This document shows positions 1 through 7,628 of a stretch of DNA of 64,000 nt, in pieces (the stretch's first letter is position 1; each line of letters begins with the position of its first letter). The notes under the pieces were generated by a model. The model did no database searches, was not told the DNA's origin, and saw nothing but the letters and a program-made list of their open reading frames with translations. The position numbers and the translations under genes were made by a program. The stretch comes from Actinomycetota bacterium. Lineage in GTDB: Bacteria; Actinomycetota; Humimicrobiia; Humimicrobiales; Humimicrobiaceae. The stretch lies in NCBI GenBank assembly GCA_023379515.1, contig JAMCQQ010000201.1:3538-67537 (forward strand). Direction: 5' to 3'.

Positions 1-1218
1 AGTTACCACCCAATTTCATCCGGTGCATACAGCTTAAATGAAAACTATATTTACACTACTGAATCCTTTAAAGAATTAATACAGATATTAAAAGATGACG
101 GTATTCTGGCTGTAACGAGATGGGTACAATTTCCACCAAGCGAGAGTTTAAAAATTGCATCAATTCTTGTTGATAGCTGCCGAAGGTTAGAGTATACCGA
201 AATCTCTAAAAAAATTTATGCATTCAGAAGCTGGTCAACTTTAACCACTATGTTTAAAAAAAATGGATTTAACTCACATGAAATAATAGAATTAAATAAA
301 AAATTAATAGAACTTAACTATGATTTAGTTTATAACAGCCAGGCAAAACCTGAAGAAACCAATATTTTTAACAGGTTTGATAAACCTTACCACTATGAAT
401 ATTTTAAGAAAATAATTGAAAGCGATGAAAAGGAACTTGATGAATTTTACAGGCAATATTATTTTAATATAAAGCCTGCTGCTGATAATGATCCTTACTT
501 TTTTAATTTTTTTAAGTTCAGGCAGATGCCTGATATCATAAGATTTTTTGGAAAATCAACTGCGCCATTTGGAGGCGGAGGTTATCTGATACTTCTTGCC
601 GGCTTAATTATTTCAATAATTTTCTCAGTATTTTTAATTATACTTCCACTTAAAATAAAAAAAATAAACATAAGTTTAAAAAGGGATTATAAATTCCTTA
701 TTTATTTTTTGTCAATTGGATTTGGGTTTTTCTTTATTGAACTACCTTTTATACAAAAATTTATACTGATTCTTGGTAAACCTGCATATTCTCTTTCAAT
801 TATTCTTTTCAGCCTTATGCTTTTTGCCGGGATAGGCAGTTATACCAGTAATAAATTTCAAATAAGTCTTAAATGGGTGATCATTGTTTTAGTTTTGTAT
901 ATTGTATTATTTTTAGCAGGTTTTAATTATGCCGAAAGCTTTATAATGTCCCAAACCTTATGGATAAGGTTTATCTTTACAATTTTAATTATAATGCCCC
1001 TGGGATTTTTCATGGGTATGCCCTTTCCTTCCGGTATTTATAAAGCAAAAATTAAAAGAAAGGAAATTATTCCCTGGTTGTGGGCAATAAACGGTTGTGC
1101 ATCTGTTGCCGGGTCAATTACTTCAGTAATAATTTCAATACATTTCGGATTTTCAGTTGTAATCGGTATAGCAGCTCTGTTGTATATTTTTGCCTTTGTG
1201 GTTTATAAGTATAGTTAG
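1..1218 (+). CDS. Spermidine synthase-like protein with C-terminal membrane domain (5' truncated by window edge)
   Basis: The reading frame is open from base 1, so the gene starts before the window. The visible N-terminal part (about 80 residues before the first Met, at 250) contains the end of an aminopropyltransferase-like Rossmann domain, with SYHPISSGAYSL and a strand-turn ILAVTRW. From about base 570 on the protein is strongly hydrophobic, with roughly seven membrane segments, and carries the motifs FFFIELPFIQKFILILG, GMPFPSGIY and PWLWAINGCASVAGS. These are typical of the membrane region found attached to bacterial spermidine-synthase-like proteins. Function in polyamine synthesis is not assured: these fused proteins are mostly uncharacterised. 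It ends at a TAG, 11 bases from the convergent pcm gene. Confidence 0.8.
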   Translation, partial: SYHPISSGAYSLNENYIYTTESFKELIQILKDDGILAVTRWVQFPPSESLKIASILVDSCRRLEYTEISKKIYAFRSWSTLTTMFKKNGFNSHEIIELNKKLIELNYDLVYNSQAKPEETNIFNRFDKPYHYEYFKKIIESDEKELDEFYRQYYFNIKPAADNDPYFFNFFKFRQMPDIIRFFGKSTAPFGGGGYLILLAGLIISIIFSVFLIILPLKIKKINISLKRDYKFLIYFLSIGFGFFFIELPFIQKFILILGKPAYSLSIILFSLMLFAGIGSYTSNKFQISLKWVIIVLVLYIVLFLAGFNYAESFIMSQTLWIRFIFTILIIMPLGFFMGMPFPSGIYKAKIKRKEIIPWLWAINGCASVAGSITSVIISIHFGFSVVIGIAALLYIFAFVVYKYS

Positions 1219-1229
1219 ATAGGAAAATA

Positions 1230-2024
1230 CTATTGCACTTCGCGGGTTAAAGGAACAAATATCACATCGGTTATTTTTATAGTACTTATATCGCCATTTT
1301 TTTTAATTACTTTCCATAATATCTGATTCCACCCTGGAGGACCTACAGGAATGACCATGATGCCATCATCTTTTAGCTGCTTTATGAGCGGCTGCGGGAT
1401 ATGGTCAGGAGCTGCAGTAACTATTATCCTGTCAAATGCTGCATATTCCTCCCAGCCAAAATATCCATCATGATTGCTCATCTTAACATTCTTATATTCT
1501 GAAAGAGGTTTTTTTGCTCTTTCATATAACTGATAAATTATTTCAACTGTATAAACTTCTTTTACAATTTCAGCAAGAACTGCTGCCTGATATCCCGAAC
1601 CTGTGCCTATTTCCAGAACTTTTTCATTTCCTGAAAGCTCAAGATTTTCCGTCATTAAAGCTACTATATAAGGCTGAGAAATGGTTTGACCCATACCTAT
1701 AGGCAGCGGATTATCATCATAAGCATTATTGCGCTGACTCTCATCAACAAATAAATGTCTTGGAACTTTAAGCATTGAATCTATTACTTTCTTATCCTTA
1801 ATGCCCCTTGAGATAATCTGATTTTCAACCATATCTTCCCTCATCAGCTCATATTTGTTTTTAGTGGATTTGCTGATTTCCGATAAGCTGCCGTTTTTAC
1901 ATGAAGTAAGGTAAATACAGGCTGAAAAAATGGTTACTGATATCATTATTATTATCAGAAATGAGGGTATTAAACAGAATAATATTTTTTTTAATTTGTA
2001 AAATATTTTTAATTTATTATTCAT
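1230..2024 (-). CDS. pcm: Protein-L-isoaspartate O-methyltransferase, predicted lipoprotein
   Basis: This 264-residue protein has the PCMT fold. Residues about 80-264 include DNPLPIGMGQTISQPYIVA and the SAM-binding loop VLEIGTGSGYQAAVLAEIV, both hallmarks of isoaspartyl repair methyltransferases. Unlike cytoplasmic Pcm (about 210 residues), it begins with a basic stretch, a long hydrophobic segment (residues 15-40) and then LTSC, which fits a lipobox. It is therefore predicted to be exported and lipid-anchored, where SAM supply is unclear. An uncleaved membrane anchor with the enzyme facing the cytoplasm is the alternative. It is convergent with the spermidine-synthase-like gene. Confidence 0.88.
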   Translation of the reverse strand: MNNKLKIFYKLKKILFCLIPSFLIIIMISVTIFSACIYLTSCKNGSLSEISKSTKNKYELMREDMVENQIISRGIKDKKVIDSMLKVPRHLFVDESQRNNAYDDNPLPIGMGQTISQPYIVALMTENLELSGNEKVLEIGTGSGYQAAVLAEIVKEVYTVEIIYQLYERAKKPLSEYKNVKMSNHDGYFGWEEYAAFDRIIVTAAPDHIPQPLIKQLKDDGIMVIPVGPPGWNQILWKVIKKNGDISTIKITDVIFVPLTREVQ

Positions 2025-2029
2025 TCTAA

Positions 2030-2167
2030 TTAAAAAGGAAGACCAATATCCTCAATATCTTTTTCATCATTATTGGTAATTTCACGCGCTATTTCCGCAG
2101 CGCATGGTGAAAACTTGATTTGTTTTGGCTCCAATGGTAATCTTGGTCTTGCCCACTTATAGAAGAT
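2030..2167 (-). pseudogene. C-terminal remnant of an unidentified protein
   Basis: Just upstream of pcm, one minus-strand frame is open for 45 codons and ends in TAA. It reads from IFYKWARPRLPLEP through SPCAAEIAREITNNDEKDIE to a final DIGLPF. The composition looks like real protein, including an acidic tail that ends in a hydrophobic Pro-Phe, but the frame is closed upstream by a TAA and there is no start codon or ribosome site. I read it as the tail of a decayed gene. The family is not recognised. Confidence 0.35.
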
Positions 2168-2283
2168 TTACTACTTTTAATTTGACAGCCAACAATGCAA
2201 ACAACTCATTATCAGATTGGTGAGGGAAATAAATTCATCACACTTAAAAAGTTTCTGGGAAAACATTACTTATATTCTTTAAG

Positions 2284-2469
2284 CTAACTTTTCCCCTTAG
2301 TCTGTAACATCGAGAAGATTTTCTCTAAGATTTGCTCCTTATGTTTGAGCATTTCCCGAAACTCTCTTTTATCAGTTCGGATAATCTCTGCACGAAGTCC
2401 ATCAATATCGTTTTCCAACACTTCTTTCAATGTAATCAATTCTTCTTGTTTTAACTCTAAGTATGCCAT
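2284..2469 (-). CDS. Small predicted coiled-coil protein
   Basis: A 61-residue, Glu/Lys-rich, probably all-helical protein starting MAYLELKQEELITLKEVLE and containing IIRTDKREFREMLKHKEQIL. I chose the second ATG: GGGAG lies 8 bases before it, whereas the first ATG (2475) is too close to that Shine-Dalgarno. Short helical proteins of this pattern (E-L-x-x-L-...-D-L-R-x-E-I-x-x-T-D) recur in bacteria without assigned function. It stands alone between gene remnants. Confidence 0.55.
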   Translation of the reverse strand: MAYLELKQEELITLKEVLENDIDGLRAEIIRTDKREFREMLKHKEQILEKIFSMLQTKGKS

Positions 2470-2814
2470 ATACATTACTCCCTTCTTGAAAGGACCTGCA
2501 ACACCTTCTGTGAAATACGTATTGATAAATATCTTATACGCTTCTATTTTAAATATAAACTATGGATACGGTAAAATCAATATTTTTTATAACGATCAAA
2601 TTATTAGTGAAATTTCGAAATGGGGTGAACCCCATACTTAGACACATTGTATACTAAAAATAGTTTCCTCTGTATTTGGTACTCTTCTGCAAGAAATAAT
2701 TCATGTTATAATAATAACACTAATTATATATTTGTGCAAATACATATTTTTTGACACATTATTAATCATTTTATGATATGGTCATTATATTATTATGAAT
2801 TTATTCAGGGTTAT

Positions 2815-3107
2815 AGTTGACGCCGTTTTGCGCCATATAGTATGTAGGTTTCAAAGGGAGCGGCTATGTATCATGTATCTCTTCACGCTGCGCGCGGGTT
2901 CCCATTTTGCGCAGCAGGTATTTACTGGTGTTTTCCAGCACCGATTTGCAGCAGCTATCGAACATTTCACACAGCCGCTTTTCTCTGTCTGAGGGAGCCG
3001 ACATGATCGTTACCCCCTTCCGGTGCTGGATAGCCGGTGCTTGTTCCATCGCCTCCTTTGCTTATATAGATTGCGGCAGGCACCCGAAATCGTAAAGGGT
3101 TGACTAA
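2815..3107. mobile_element. GC-richer foreign patch, probably a remnant of a Firmicutes-type conjugative element
   Basis: Base composition changes sharply here: a GC-rich block with CpG-containing words such as GCGCCATATAG, CTGCGCGCGGG and CCGGTGCTGG is bounded on both sides by AT-rich DNA typical of the window. On the minus strand it holds several gene ends in a row: a frame ending YDFGCLPQSI, the short ORF at 2864-3004, and a frame ending QNGVNYNPE. Short, tightly packed, truncated ORFs with strong Shine-Dalgarno sites fit a small piece of an integrative conjugative element. The source assignment rests on resemblance only. Confidence 0.35.
2864..3004 (-). pseudogene. Fragment resembling the N-terminus of small sigma-factor-like proteins of conjugative elements
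   Basis: A 46-residue ORF beginning MSAPSDREKRLCEMF, preceded by AAGGGGG at 8 bases. The stretch CEMFDSCCKSVLENTSKYLL has the pattern (D-x-C-K-x-V-L-x-N) seen at the start of small sigma-70-like proteins encoded by Firmicutes conjugative transposons, which are normally much longer. The frame stops soon after RAQREEIHDT, so it is broken or truncated. An in-frame upstream ATG at 3049 with AAGGAGG is an alternative start. Codon use is GC-richer than its neighbours. Confidence 0.35.
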
Positions 3108-3148
3108 ATCTTTTGTCCCACATTTTAAATTTTATAGGTAAATTCTTT

Positions 3149-3553
3149 TTATTTTTCTGGTACAACAGCTATAGCATCGATTTCAACAAGCCAATCAGGA
3201 CTACCAAGACCTGCAATAAACAGAACAGTTACTGTCGGAAAGTTTTCATTCGCTACCCATTTTTTTTGGAAAACTTGAAAACCCTCTTGTGGATTTTGAC
3301 CATGTAGAATATAAATATTGAATTTAACAATATTTTCAAGTTTTACCCCTACTTTTTCCAATATCTTTTCAATGTTGGTTAAAACCTGCTCAGTTTGCTC
3401 TTTAAGATTATTTTTGCCAATAAGATTTCCCTTTCCATCAGTAGCGTTTTGCCCGCCGATGTATATTGTTTTACAATTTCCGCTAATCGATACAGCATGT
3501 GAGTATCTTCTTGGTTTCGCCATACTCTCGGGATTAATATATATTATTTCCAT
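3149..3553 (-). CDS. RidA-family (YjgF/UK114) protein
   Basis: A 134-residue protein, the normal length for the trimeric RidA/YjgF family. It has the conserved pattern YSHAVSISGNCKTIYIGGQ, EQTEQVLTNIEKILEKVG, VKFNIYIL and the C-terminal VEIDAIAVVPE. In enamine/imine deaminases of the RidA type, an Arg lies in the strand after the F-P segment. Here that strand reads FPTVTVLFIAGL without Arg, so the classical deaminase activity is doubtful and a Rid2-7-like role is more likely. It stands alone, flanked by the foreign patch and a tRNA locus. Confidence 0.82.
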   Translation of the reverse strand: MEIIYINPESMAKPRRYSHAVSISGNCKTIYIGGQNATDGKGNLIGKNNLKEQTEQVLTNIEKILEKVGVKLENIVKFNIYILHGQNPQEGFQVFQKKWVANENFPTVTVLFIAGLGSPDWLVEIDAIAVVPEK

Positions 3554-3657
3554 AGTTTTACTCTTTTCTTATTAATTTTGATTTATAAACCATTTTCATA
3601 TATGCATCACCTTTCTTTATTGCTGATGATAAATATAAAGGTTCGAATTGGTTTTAC

Positions 3658-3817
3658 TGGCGGAGGAGGAGGGATTCGGTCTTTTGTCTCGCTATCGCTC
3701 GCTGCAGAGCCGCGGACTCATTACGCTTTGCTTAATTTCACTTTCGTTCATTTGCGCTCCGCTTCACTCCGTCCTTTCGAATCCCTTTGTTTCAACATGC
3801 CACAGGCATCTTGAAAC
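3658..3817 (-). repeat. tRNA-end-linked repeat, copy at tRNA-Ser(GCU)
   Basis: Bases 3658-3678 repeat exactly the 21 nt at 3854-3874, the 3' end of the adjacent tRNA-Ser: CCA, discriminator, acceptor strand, T-stem and five T-loop bases. After a core beginning GTCTTTTGTCTCGCTATCG and containing GCTGCAGAGCCGCGGACTC, the sequence CGAATCCC (3778-3785) is an inverted copy of the same tRNA's T-loop/T-stem. An imperfect hairpin follows at 3789-3817 (arms GTTTCAACATGCC and GGCATCTTGAAAC). The repeat lies 36 bases downstream of the tRNA on the tRNA strand. Its core is about 28 bases longer than the Arg and Leu copies. Confidence 0.85.
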
Positions 3818-3853
3818 TATCCAAATTAGTGATTCTTTTAATTTTACAGTTTA

Positions 3854-3947
3854 TGGCGGAGGAGGAGGGATTCGAACCCTCGAGGTAGGGAATCCCCCAC
3901 CTAACCGCTTAGCAGGCGGCCCAATTCAGCCTCTCTTGCACTCCTCC
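3854..3947 (-). tRNA. tRNA-Ser (anticodon GCU)
   Basis: The reverse complement folds as a class II tRNA. The 5' acceptor GGAGGAG pairs with CTCCTCC, followed by discriminator G and an encoded CCA (3854-3856). The anticodon loop is CTGCTAA (anticodon GCU, reading AGC/AGU), the variable arm is long and the T loop is TTCGAAT. Length is 94 nt including CCA. It is followed, on its own strand, by the repeat at 3658-3817, which carries a copy of its 3' end. Confidence 0.95.
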
Positions 3948-4031
3948 ATACGAAAATATCAATAAACCAGGGAGATACTTGAATATAATAACAGCAATTT
4001 TTAAAAAAATCATTAAGTTTATATGGTAAGA

Positions 4032-4769
4032 TTATATATTGAATTTACTTAAAAAAGGCAAATATTTTACTAAAAAACCCACCGCTCTTGTCATTGTTCC
4101 TGTAATTAAGACTACCCCCAAAATTATCAGAAATATACCTGAAATGATAAGAATCACCCTCATATGTTTGTTGATTTTTTTAAAGAATCTGGAAAAAAGA
4201 CTGATAAATATACTGAATATAATAAAAGGAATACCGAGTCCAAGGGAATAAGCCAAAAGTAAAAAAATACCCTGAGCCAGTGTTTCAAGTCTGCTGGCAA
4301 GTATTAATATACCTGATAAAATCACTCCCACACATGGAACCCATCCAAAAGCAAAAATTATTCCTATTAATAAAGATCCCAGATAATTAAATTTGGTGGA
4401 TTTTGGAATATTGAATTTTTTTTCAAAATTTAAAAAAGGTATCCTGAATACTCCAATATAATTTAAACCAAAAATTATAAGAAGGGCGCCTCCTATCCAG
4501 CCTGTGATATGAGAGTAATTTTTCAGTAGCCTGCCTATTATTGTAGCTGTTGATCCTAAAGCTACAAATATGATTGTAAAACCAGCTACAAAAAAAAGGC
4601 TGTTGATAAAAAGAAATAACCTGTCAGAAAACCTGATATTTTCACCCGGTTTAAAAGTAGCTTTTGCTGACATTAAGCTGATATAAACGGGGACCAGGGG
4701 TAGAATACAGGGAGAGATGAAAGATAGAATTCCTGCTGCAAATGCAGACAATAAACCAACTTCAAACAT
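4032..4769 (-). CDS. ccdA: Cytochrome c biogenesis/thiol-disulfide membrane protein CcdA
   Basis: A 245-residue membrane protein with six or more hydrophobic segments and the two conserved half-repeat cysteines of CcdA/DsbD: FISPCILPLVPVY near the N-terminus and FGWVPCVGVILSGIL in the middle. The family carries reducing equivalents from cytoplasmic thioredoxin across the membrane to extracytoplasmic thiol proteins such as apocytochrome c partners. No thioredoxin-like partner or heme lyase lies beside it. It starts 3 bases after rpiB ends, so the two are probably co-transcribed. Confidence 0.9.
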   Translation of the reverse strand: MFEVGLLSAFAAGILSFISPCILPLVPVYISLMSAKATFKPGENIRFSDRLFLFINSLFFVAGFTIIFVALGSTATIIGRLLKNYSHITGWIGGALLIIFGLNYIGVFRIPFLNFEKKFNIPKSTKFNYLGSLLIGIIFAFGWVPCVGVILSGILILASRLETLAQGIFLLLAYSLGLGIPFIIFSIFISLFSRFFKKINKHMRVILIISGIFLIILGVVLITGTMTRAVGFLVKYLPFLSKFNI

Positions 4770-4772
4770 TTA

Positions 4773-5234
4773 TTATTTTCCCTTTTCTTCCAAATCAATA
4801 ATTTTCTGAACTCTCCTGTGATGCTTTTCTTCGGCACTGAAGTCGGTTTCCAGCCATACCTTTATTATTTCTTTAGCCAATTCCGTGTCTATATAGTCCT
4901 GGCCAATACAAAGAATGTTCGTGTCATTATGTTCTCTTGATTTTTTAGCTATCTCAATATTATATGCATTAACTGCTCTTATACCTTTGATTTTATTTGC
5001 AGCAATACACATACCTACCCCGCTACTGCAAATCAGAATCCCGCGGCTGTCTGCTTTTGCCGTCTGTTTTGCAACTATGGAAGCATAGTCAGGATAATCA
5101 TCTCCGGCTTCATATTTTTTTGGACCAAGATCTTCATATTGATAACCGAGATCTGTTAAAAAACCCTTGATCTTTTCCTTTAACTTAAATCCTGCATGAT
5201 CTGAACCTATATATATTTTTTTATCATTTTTCAT
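4773..5234 (-). CDS. rpiB: Ribose-5-phosphate isomerase B
   Basis: A 153-residue RpiB/LacAB-family sugar-phosphate isomerase interconverting ribose-5-phosphate and ribulose-5-phosphate. It has YIGSDHAGFKLKEKI, ILICSSGVGMCIAANKIKG (with the active-site Cys), SREHNDTNILCIG and the phosphate-binding HHRRVQKI. I start at the Met before KNDKKIYIGSDHAGF. The open frame continues upstream to 5306, but those 24 residues are Lys/Ile-rich and not part of the family. It leads a two-gene unit with ccdA. Confidence 0.92.
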   Translation of the reverse strand: MKNDKKIYIGSDHAGFKLKEKIKGFLTDLGYQYEDLGPKKYEAGDDYPDYASIVAKQTAKADSRGILICSSGVGMCIAANKIKGIRAVNAYNIEIAKKSREHNDTNILCIGQDYIDTELAKEIIKVWLETDFSAEEKHHRRVQKIIDLEEKGK

Positions 5235-5354
5235 AATCTTTATTTTTCTTTCTATTTGAATTTTATTTAAATTACTATTAGGCATGCCTTTAATTATAAA
5301 TTGCAAATAATAATAATTGAACTATTAATTTTGGTAGTTAAAAAAATGTAATAT

Positions 5355-5444
5355 GAATATGCCACCGGCATCTTGAGACTCTTAACTACAGTTATGTGGC
5401 ACGCCTGGGAGTGGTCTTTCGTCTCACTATCGTTCGCTGCAGAG
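5355..5444 (-). repeat. Orphan, truncated copy of the tRNA-end-linked repeat
   Basis: A hairpin like those of the complete copies (TGCCACCGGCATCTTGAGAC, 5359-5378) is followed after a short spacer by TGGCACGCCTGGGAGTG (5397-5413). This looks like the 3' end of a tRNA (CCA on the minus strand). Then comes the shared core GTCTTTCGTCTCACTATCG and CGCTGCAGAG, where it breaks off. No tRNA gene lies next to it. The sequence after the break (TAGTAAGTTTATTAATAC) also follows the second orphan copy, so both were duplicated after truncation. Confidence 0.7.
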
Positions 5445-5466
5445 TAGTAAGTTTATTAATACATTT

Positions 5467-5859
5467 TTAATTATATGGTATTAATTCAATTATTTTTTGA
5501 GGATGTTCAATAATTACCTTGAAAAGATTAAAAAATTCTTCTCTACCCAAAATCCCAAAATGCATTATTACATCATTCGAAAACCCAAATTCAGCTTCAT
5601 ATTCCCAACCACCAACTTTAAACTTAATTTTATGGAAATATGCCAAAAATTCTACTCCAGTTATCCCCTTACTTTTATACTCTCTGCCTCTTATAATATC
5701 TAACCCTAAGGCTTATCCTATAATGCTATTCAAGTAACTATGATCTGAACCTGAATCAATCAGACAAGGATATTCTCCAAAATCAAAAATAATAGGAATA
5801 ACGGGTAATTCAATAAATTTTTTATCAACAGTTGGAAATTTTATATATCTGAATTTCAT
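5467..5859 (-). pseudogene. Retropepsin-like (clan AA) aspartic protease, interrupted by one stop
   Basis: The minus-strand frame from ATG at 5859 to TAA at 5467 would encode 130 residues. It contains CLIDSGSDHSYL, the D-S-G active-site motif of clan AA aspartic proteases, and later FLAYFHKIKFKVGGW and HFGILGREEFFNLF, which fits the typical I-L-G motif. A single in-frame TAA at 5713-5715 (codon 49) interrupts it; otherwise the frame is intact. The ATG overlaps the stop of the DUF5678 gene upstream (TAATG), so the two formed a translationally coupled pair. Read-through is not excluded, but decay is likelier. Confidence 0.7.
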
Positions 5860-6074
5860 TAATTGTTAGTTGGAGCAAATCCTGAATAATCAGAAAATGC
5901 TTTGATTACGAAGGGCTTATTAACATTATTTTTTTTTGCTTCATCTAAAGCATCTTTTAATGTTTTGCCATAGCCGGCAATCTTTTTATAGTCTGGATAC
6001 AATGCAACCCATAATCCTTTTTTTGTAAAAGGTTTTAATATTCGAGATAAATCTATTTCTAATAATGTTTCCAT
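5859..6074 (-). CDS. Small DUF5678-like protein
   Basis: A 71-residue protein with KGLWVALYPDYKKIAGYG, TLKDALDEAKKN and PFVIKAFSDYSGFAP. The pattern of W-V-A-L ... V-x-G-x-G-x-T, an A-L-x-x-A-K helix and a final hydrophobic strand resembles the small DUF5678 family. That family is often found just before a clan AA aspartic protease, as here. Its stop overlaps the protease start by one base. Function is unknown; pairing suggests a two-protein module. A truncated duplicate lies at 6460-6582. Confidence 0.6.
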   Translation of the reverse strand: METLLEIDLSRILKPFTKKGLWVALYPDYKKIAGYGKTLKDALDEAKKNNVNKPFVIKAFSDYSGFAPTNN

Positions 6075-6333
6075 CTATAATCTCCTTACATTGTTAGAGC
6101 ATAATCCTAATTAACAATCTCTAAAAAATCAATATACCCTTTTATTTTTATAAAAATGATTATATCAGAATTATTATTTAGTTCAATATTATTTAATATA
6201 ATTTAAATATTAATAATAAATATTAATAATCATTTTAAATGACATGTAATCTATCCGTAAAATTTAACTCTGATCGCTTTTAATATCAGATTGTGTTTCT
6301 TCATACAGACATACTTTTAATCTTATAGTTATG

Positions 6334-6390
6334 TGGTGCGCCTGGAGGGAGTCGGTCTTTCGTCTCACTTTTCAGACTTGCTGCAGAGCA
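6334..6390 (-). repeat. Second orphan copy of the tRNA-end-linked repeat
   Basis: Bases 6334-6354 are identical to the 21-nt tRNA-Arg-type end at 23529-23549, more than 17 kb away, and are followed by the shared core GTCTTTCGTCTCAC. The core is altered (TTTTCAGACTTG) and breaks off at GCTGCAGAG, the same point as the orphan at 5355-5444. No tRNA gene adjoins it. The bases 6075-6333 upstream are very AT-rich, with no gene or hairpin that I can support. Confidence 0.7.
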
Positions 6391-6412
6391 ATGAGTTTAT
6401 TAATACATTTTT

Positions 6413-6460
6413 TTAATTATATGGTCCTAATTCAATTATTTTTTGTGGATGTTCAATAAC
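6413..6460 (-). pseudogene. Last 15 codons of a second aspartic-protease copy
   Basis: The frame VIEHPQKIIELGPYN followed by TAA matches the C-terminus of the protease pseudogene at 5467-5859 (VIIEHPQKIIELIPYN). The rest of the protease is missing, because the fragment abuts a truncated DUF5678 copy directly. It is the relic of a duplicated module. Confidence 0.65.
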
Positions 6461-6582
6461 TAATTATTAGTTGGAGCAAATCCTGAATAATCAGAAAATG
6501 CTTTAATTATGAAGGATTTATTAACATTATTCTTTTTTGCTTCGTCTAAAGCATCTTTTAATGTTTTGCCATAGCCGGCATC
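6460..6582 (-). pseudogene. C-terminal fragment of a duplicated DUF5678-like gene
   Basis: The sequence encodes GYGKTLKDALDEAKKNN, then FIIKAFSDYSGFAPTNN and TAG. It is nearly identical to the end of the gene at 5859-6074 but lacks the first 35 or so residues. Homology stops at the codons for A-G-Y, 15 bases before the stop of the next gene. Together with the protease tail and the orphan repeat it shows a segmental duplication followed by internal deletion. Confidence 0.65.
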
Positions 6583-6596
6583 TATTTTATATACAA

Positions 6597-7628
6597 TTAA
6601 TCTTTCATCAACAATTCCATAATATACATTTCGAGTTTTTCATAATCTCTTTCTTTTATACATTCTTTTTGGAAATTGTAATCAAATTTTTTTGCCTTTT
6701 CTTCCAACATTTTAGCAATTCTTAAGCTGTTCTTAAGGTGCTGGAATGAGTTTTCAATCTTTTGAGTTCTCATGGCTTTAACATCTAAACCTATATATTC
6801 CCCATTTGAACCAAATTTATTTTCAACAAGCAAACGAATCTGATTGAAGGCTGCTCGTAGATTTTGCACACCAAAAGACTTATCCTGATCATATTTAAGA
6901 CCATTCTGGTCGTTAAGATGTATACTCCACATCTTTCCGAATGCTAATCCAAATGCGATTTCATTAGCAGGATCCAACCCTGCCAGTATCGCATGCGCTG
7001 TTTCCAAAAGACCACCGACTCTGTTTGGATCGATAGAAGCTGAGGAAATTGCCATGGCATGCCCAATAGTAGGACAAAAACTTACATCTACAGGTTCATT
7101 AGGTTTAGTCTCTATCAGTATCTTTATCTTTTTATCGTATTCCAGCATTTTATTTATGGCTTCAAGTATCAATTTGACACTATTTATCGGATCTTTACTT
7201 TCATAACATAATGTCCCTTCACGTGCTAACCACAACACAATTTTGCCACATTTCAGTTCATTAGAGATATCAATAGACTTATATGAGCGCCATAATGCAA
7301 ATTCCCTATCAGAAGTCAAATTGGATGTATAGCCGCCATCAATAGTTCTGGGATCCATCCATAAACGAGGAGCCACAAATTCTGCTTTCATTCCATTGTC
7401 TTCCAGGATCTTCATTGTTTCCTTCACTCTTTTGCGTATCTGTACATCTTTCAGATCGTTGATCTCTGGAACCGCATCATCATCATGAAATTGTACTGCA
7501 TCAAATCCGATTTCACGAAATTTTTTTACTTTATCTTTAAATGGTATCTCATCTCTAACAGGAGGGCCGAAAATATCTGCTCCACTGTGGATGTTCCAGG
7601 GACCCACTGAAAATTTGAACATAGACAT
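6597..7628 (-). CDS. Xylose isomerase-like sugar isomerase
   Basis: A 343-residue TIM-barrel protein related to class I xylose isomerases. It shows FSVGPWNIHSGADIFGPP, the substrate His in VQFHDDDAVPE, the metal-site ETKPNEP and the downstream ligand region HLNDQNGLKYDQD. Such enzymes convert aldoses to ketoses using two divalent metals. It is shorter than the roughly 390-residue actinobacterial enzymes, and its real sugar may not be xylose. AGGAG lies 8 bases before the ATG. It is the last gene of the long catabolic cluster and ends beside the duplicated relics. Confidence 0.75.
   Translation of the reverse strand: MSMFKFSVGPWNIHSGADIFGPPVRDEIPFKDKVKKFREIGFDAVQFHDDDAVPEINDLKDVQIRKRVKETMKILEDNGMKAEFVAPRLWMDPRTIDGGYTSNLTSDREFALWRSYKSIDISNELKCGKIVLWLAREGTLCYESKDPINSVKLILEAINKMLEYDKKIKILIETKPNEPVDVSFCPTIGHAMAISSASIDPNRVGGLLETAHAILAGLDPANEIAFGLAFGKMWSIHLNDQNGLKYDQDKSFGVQNLRAAFNQIRLLVENKFGSNGEYIGLDVKAMRTQKIENSFQHLKNSLRIAKMLEEKAKKFDYNFQKECIKERDYEKLEMYIMELLMKD

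Noticed and set aside
2795..2992. Plus-strand ORF in the GC-rich patch, preceded by TTGACA and a -10-like hexamer
   Set aside because: The opposite strand has the better ribosome sites and protein-like sequence; promoter-like words are frequent in AT-rich DNA.
3658..3947. Classical genomic island between attL/attR at tRNA-Ser
   Set aside because: The direct repeats are only 196 bases apart and enclose no integrase or cargo; the same small structure recurs at other tRNAs.
3648..3965. Plus-strand ORF across the tRNA-Ser and its repeat
   Set aside because: It reads antisense through the tRNA and the repeat core; similar frames occur over the other copies only because the repeat is duplicated.
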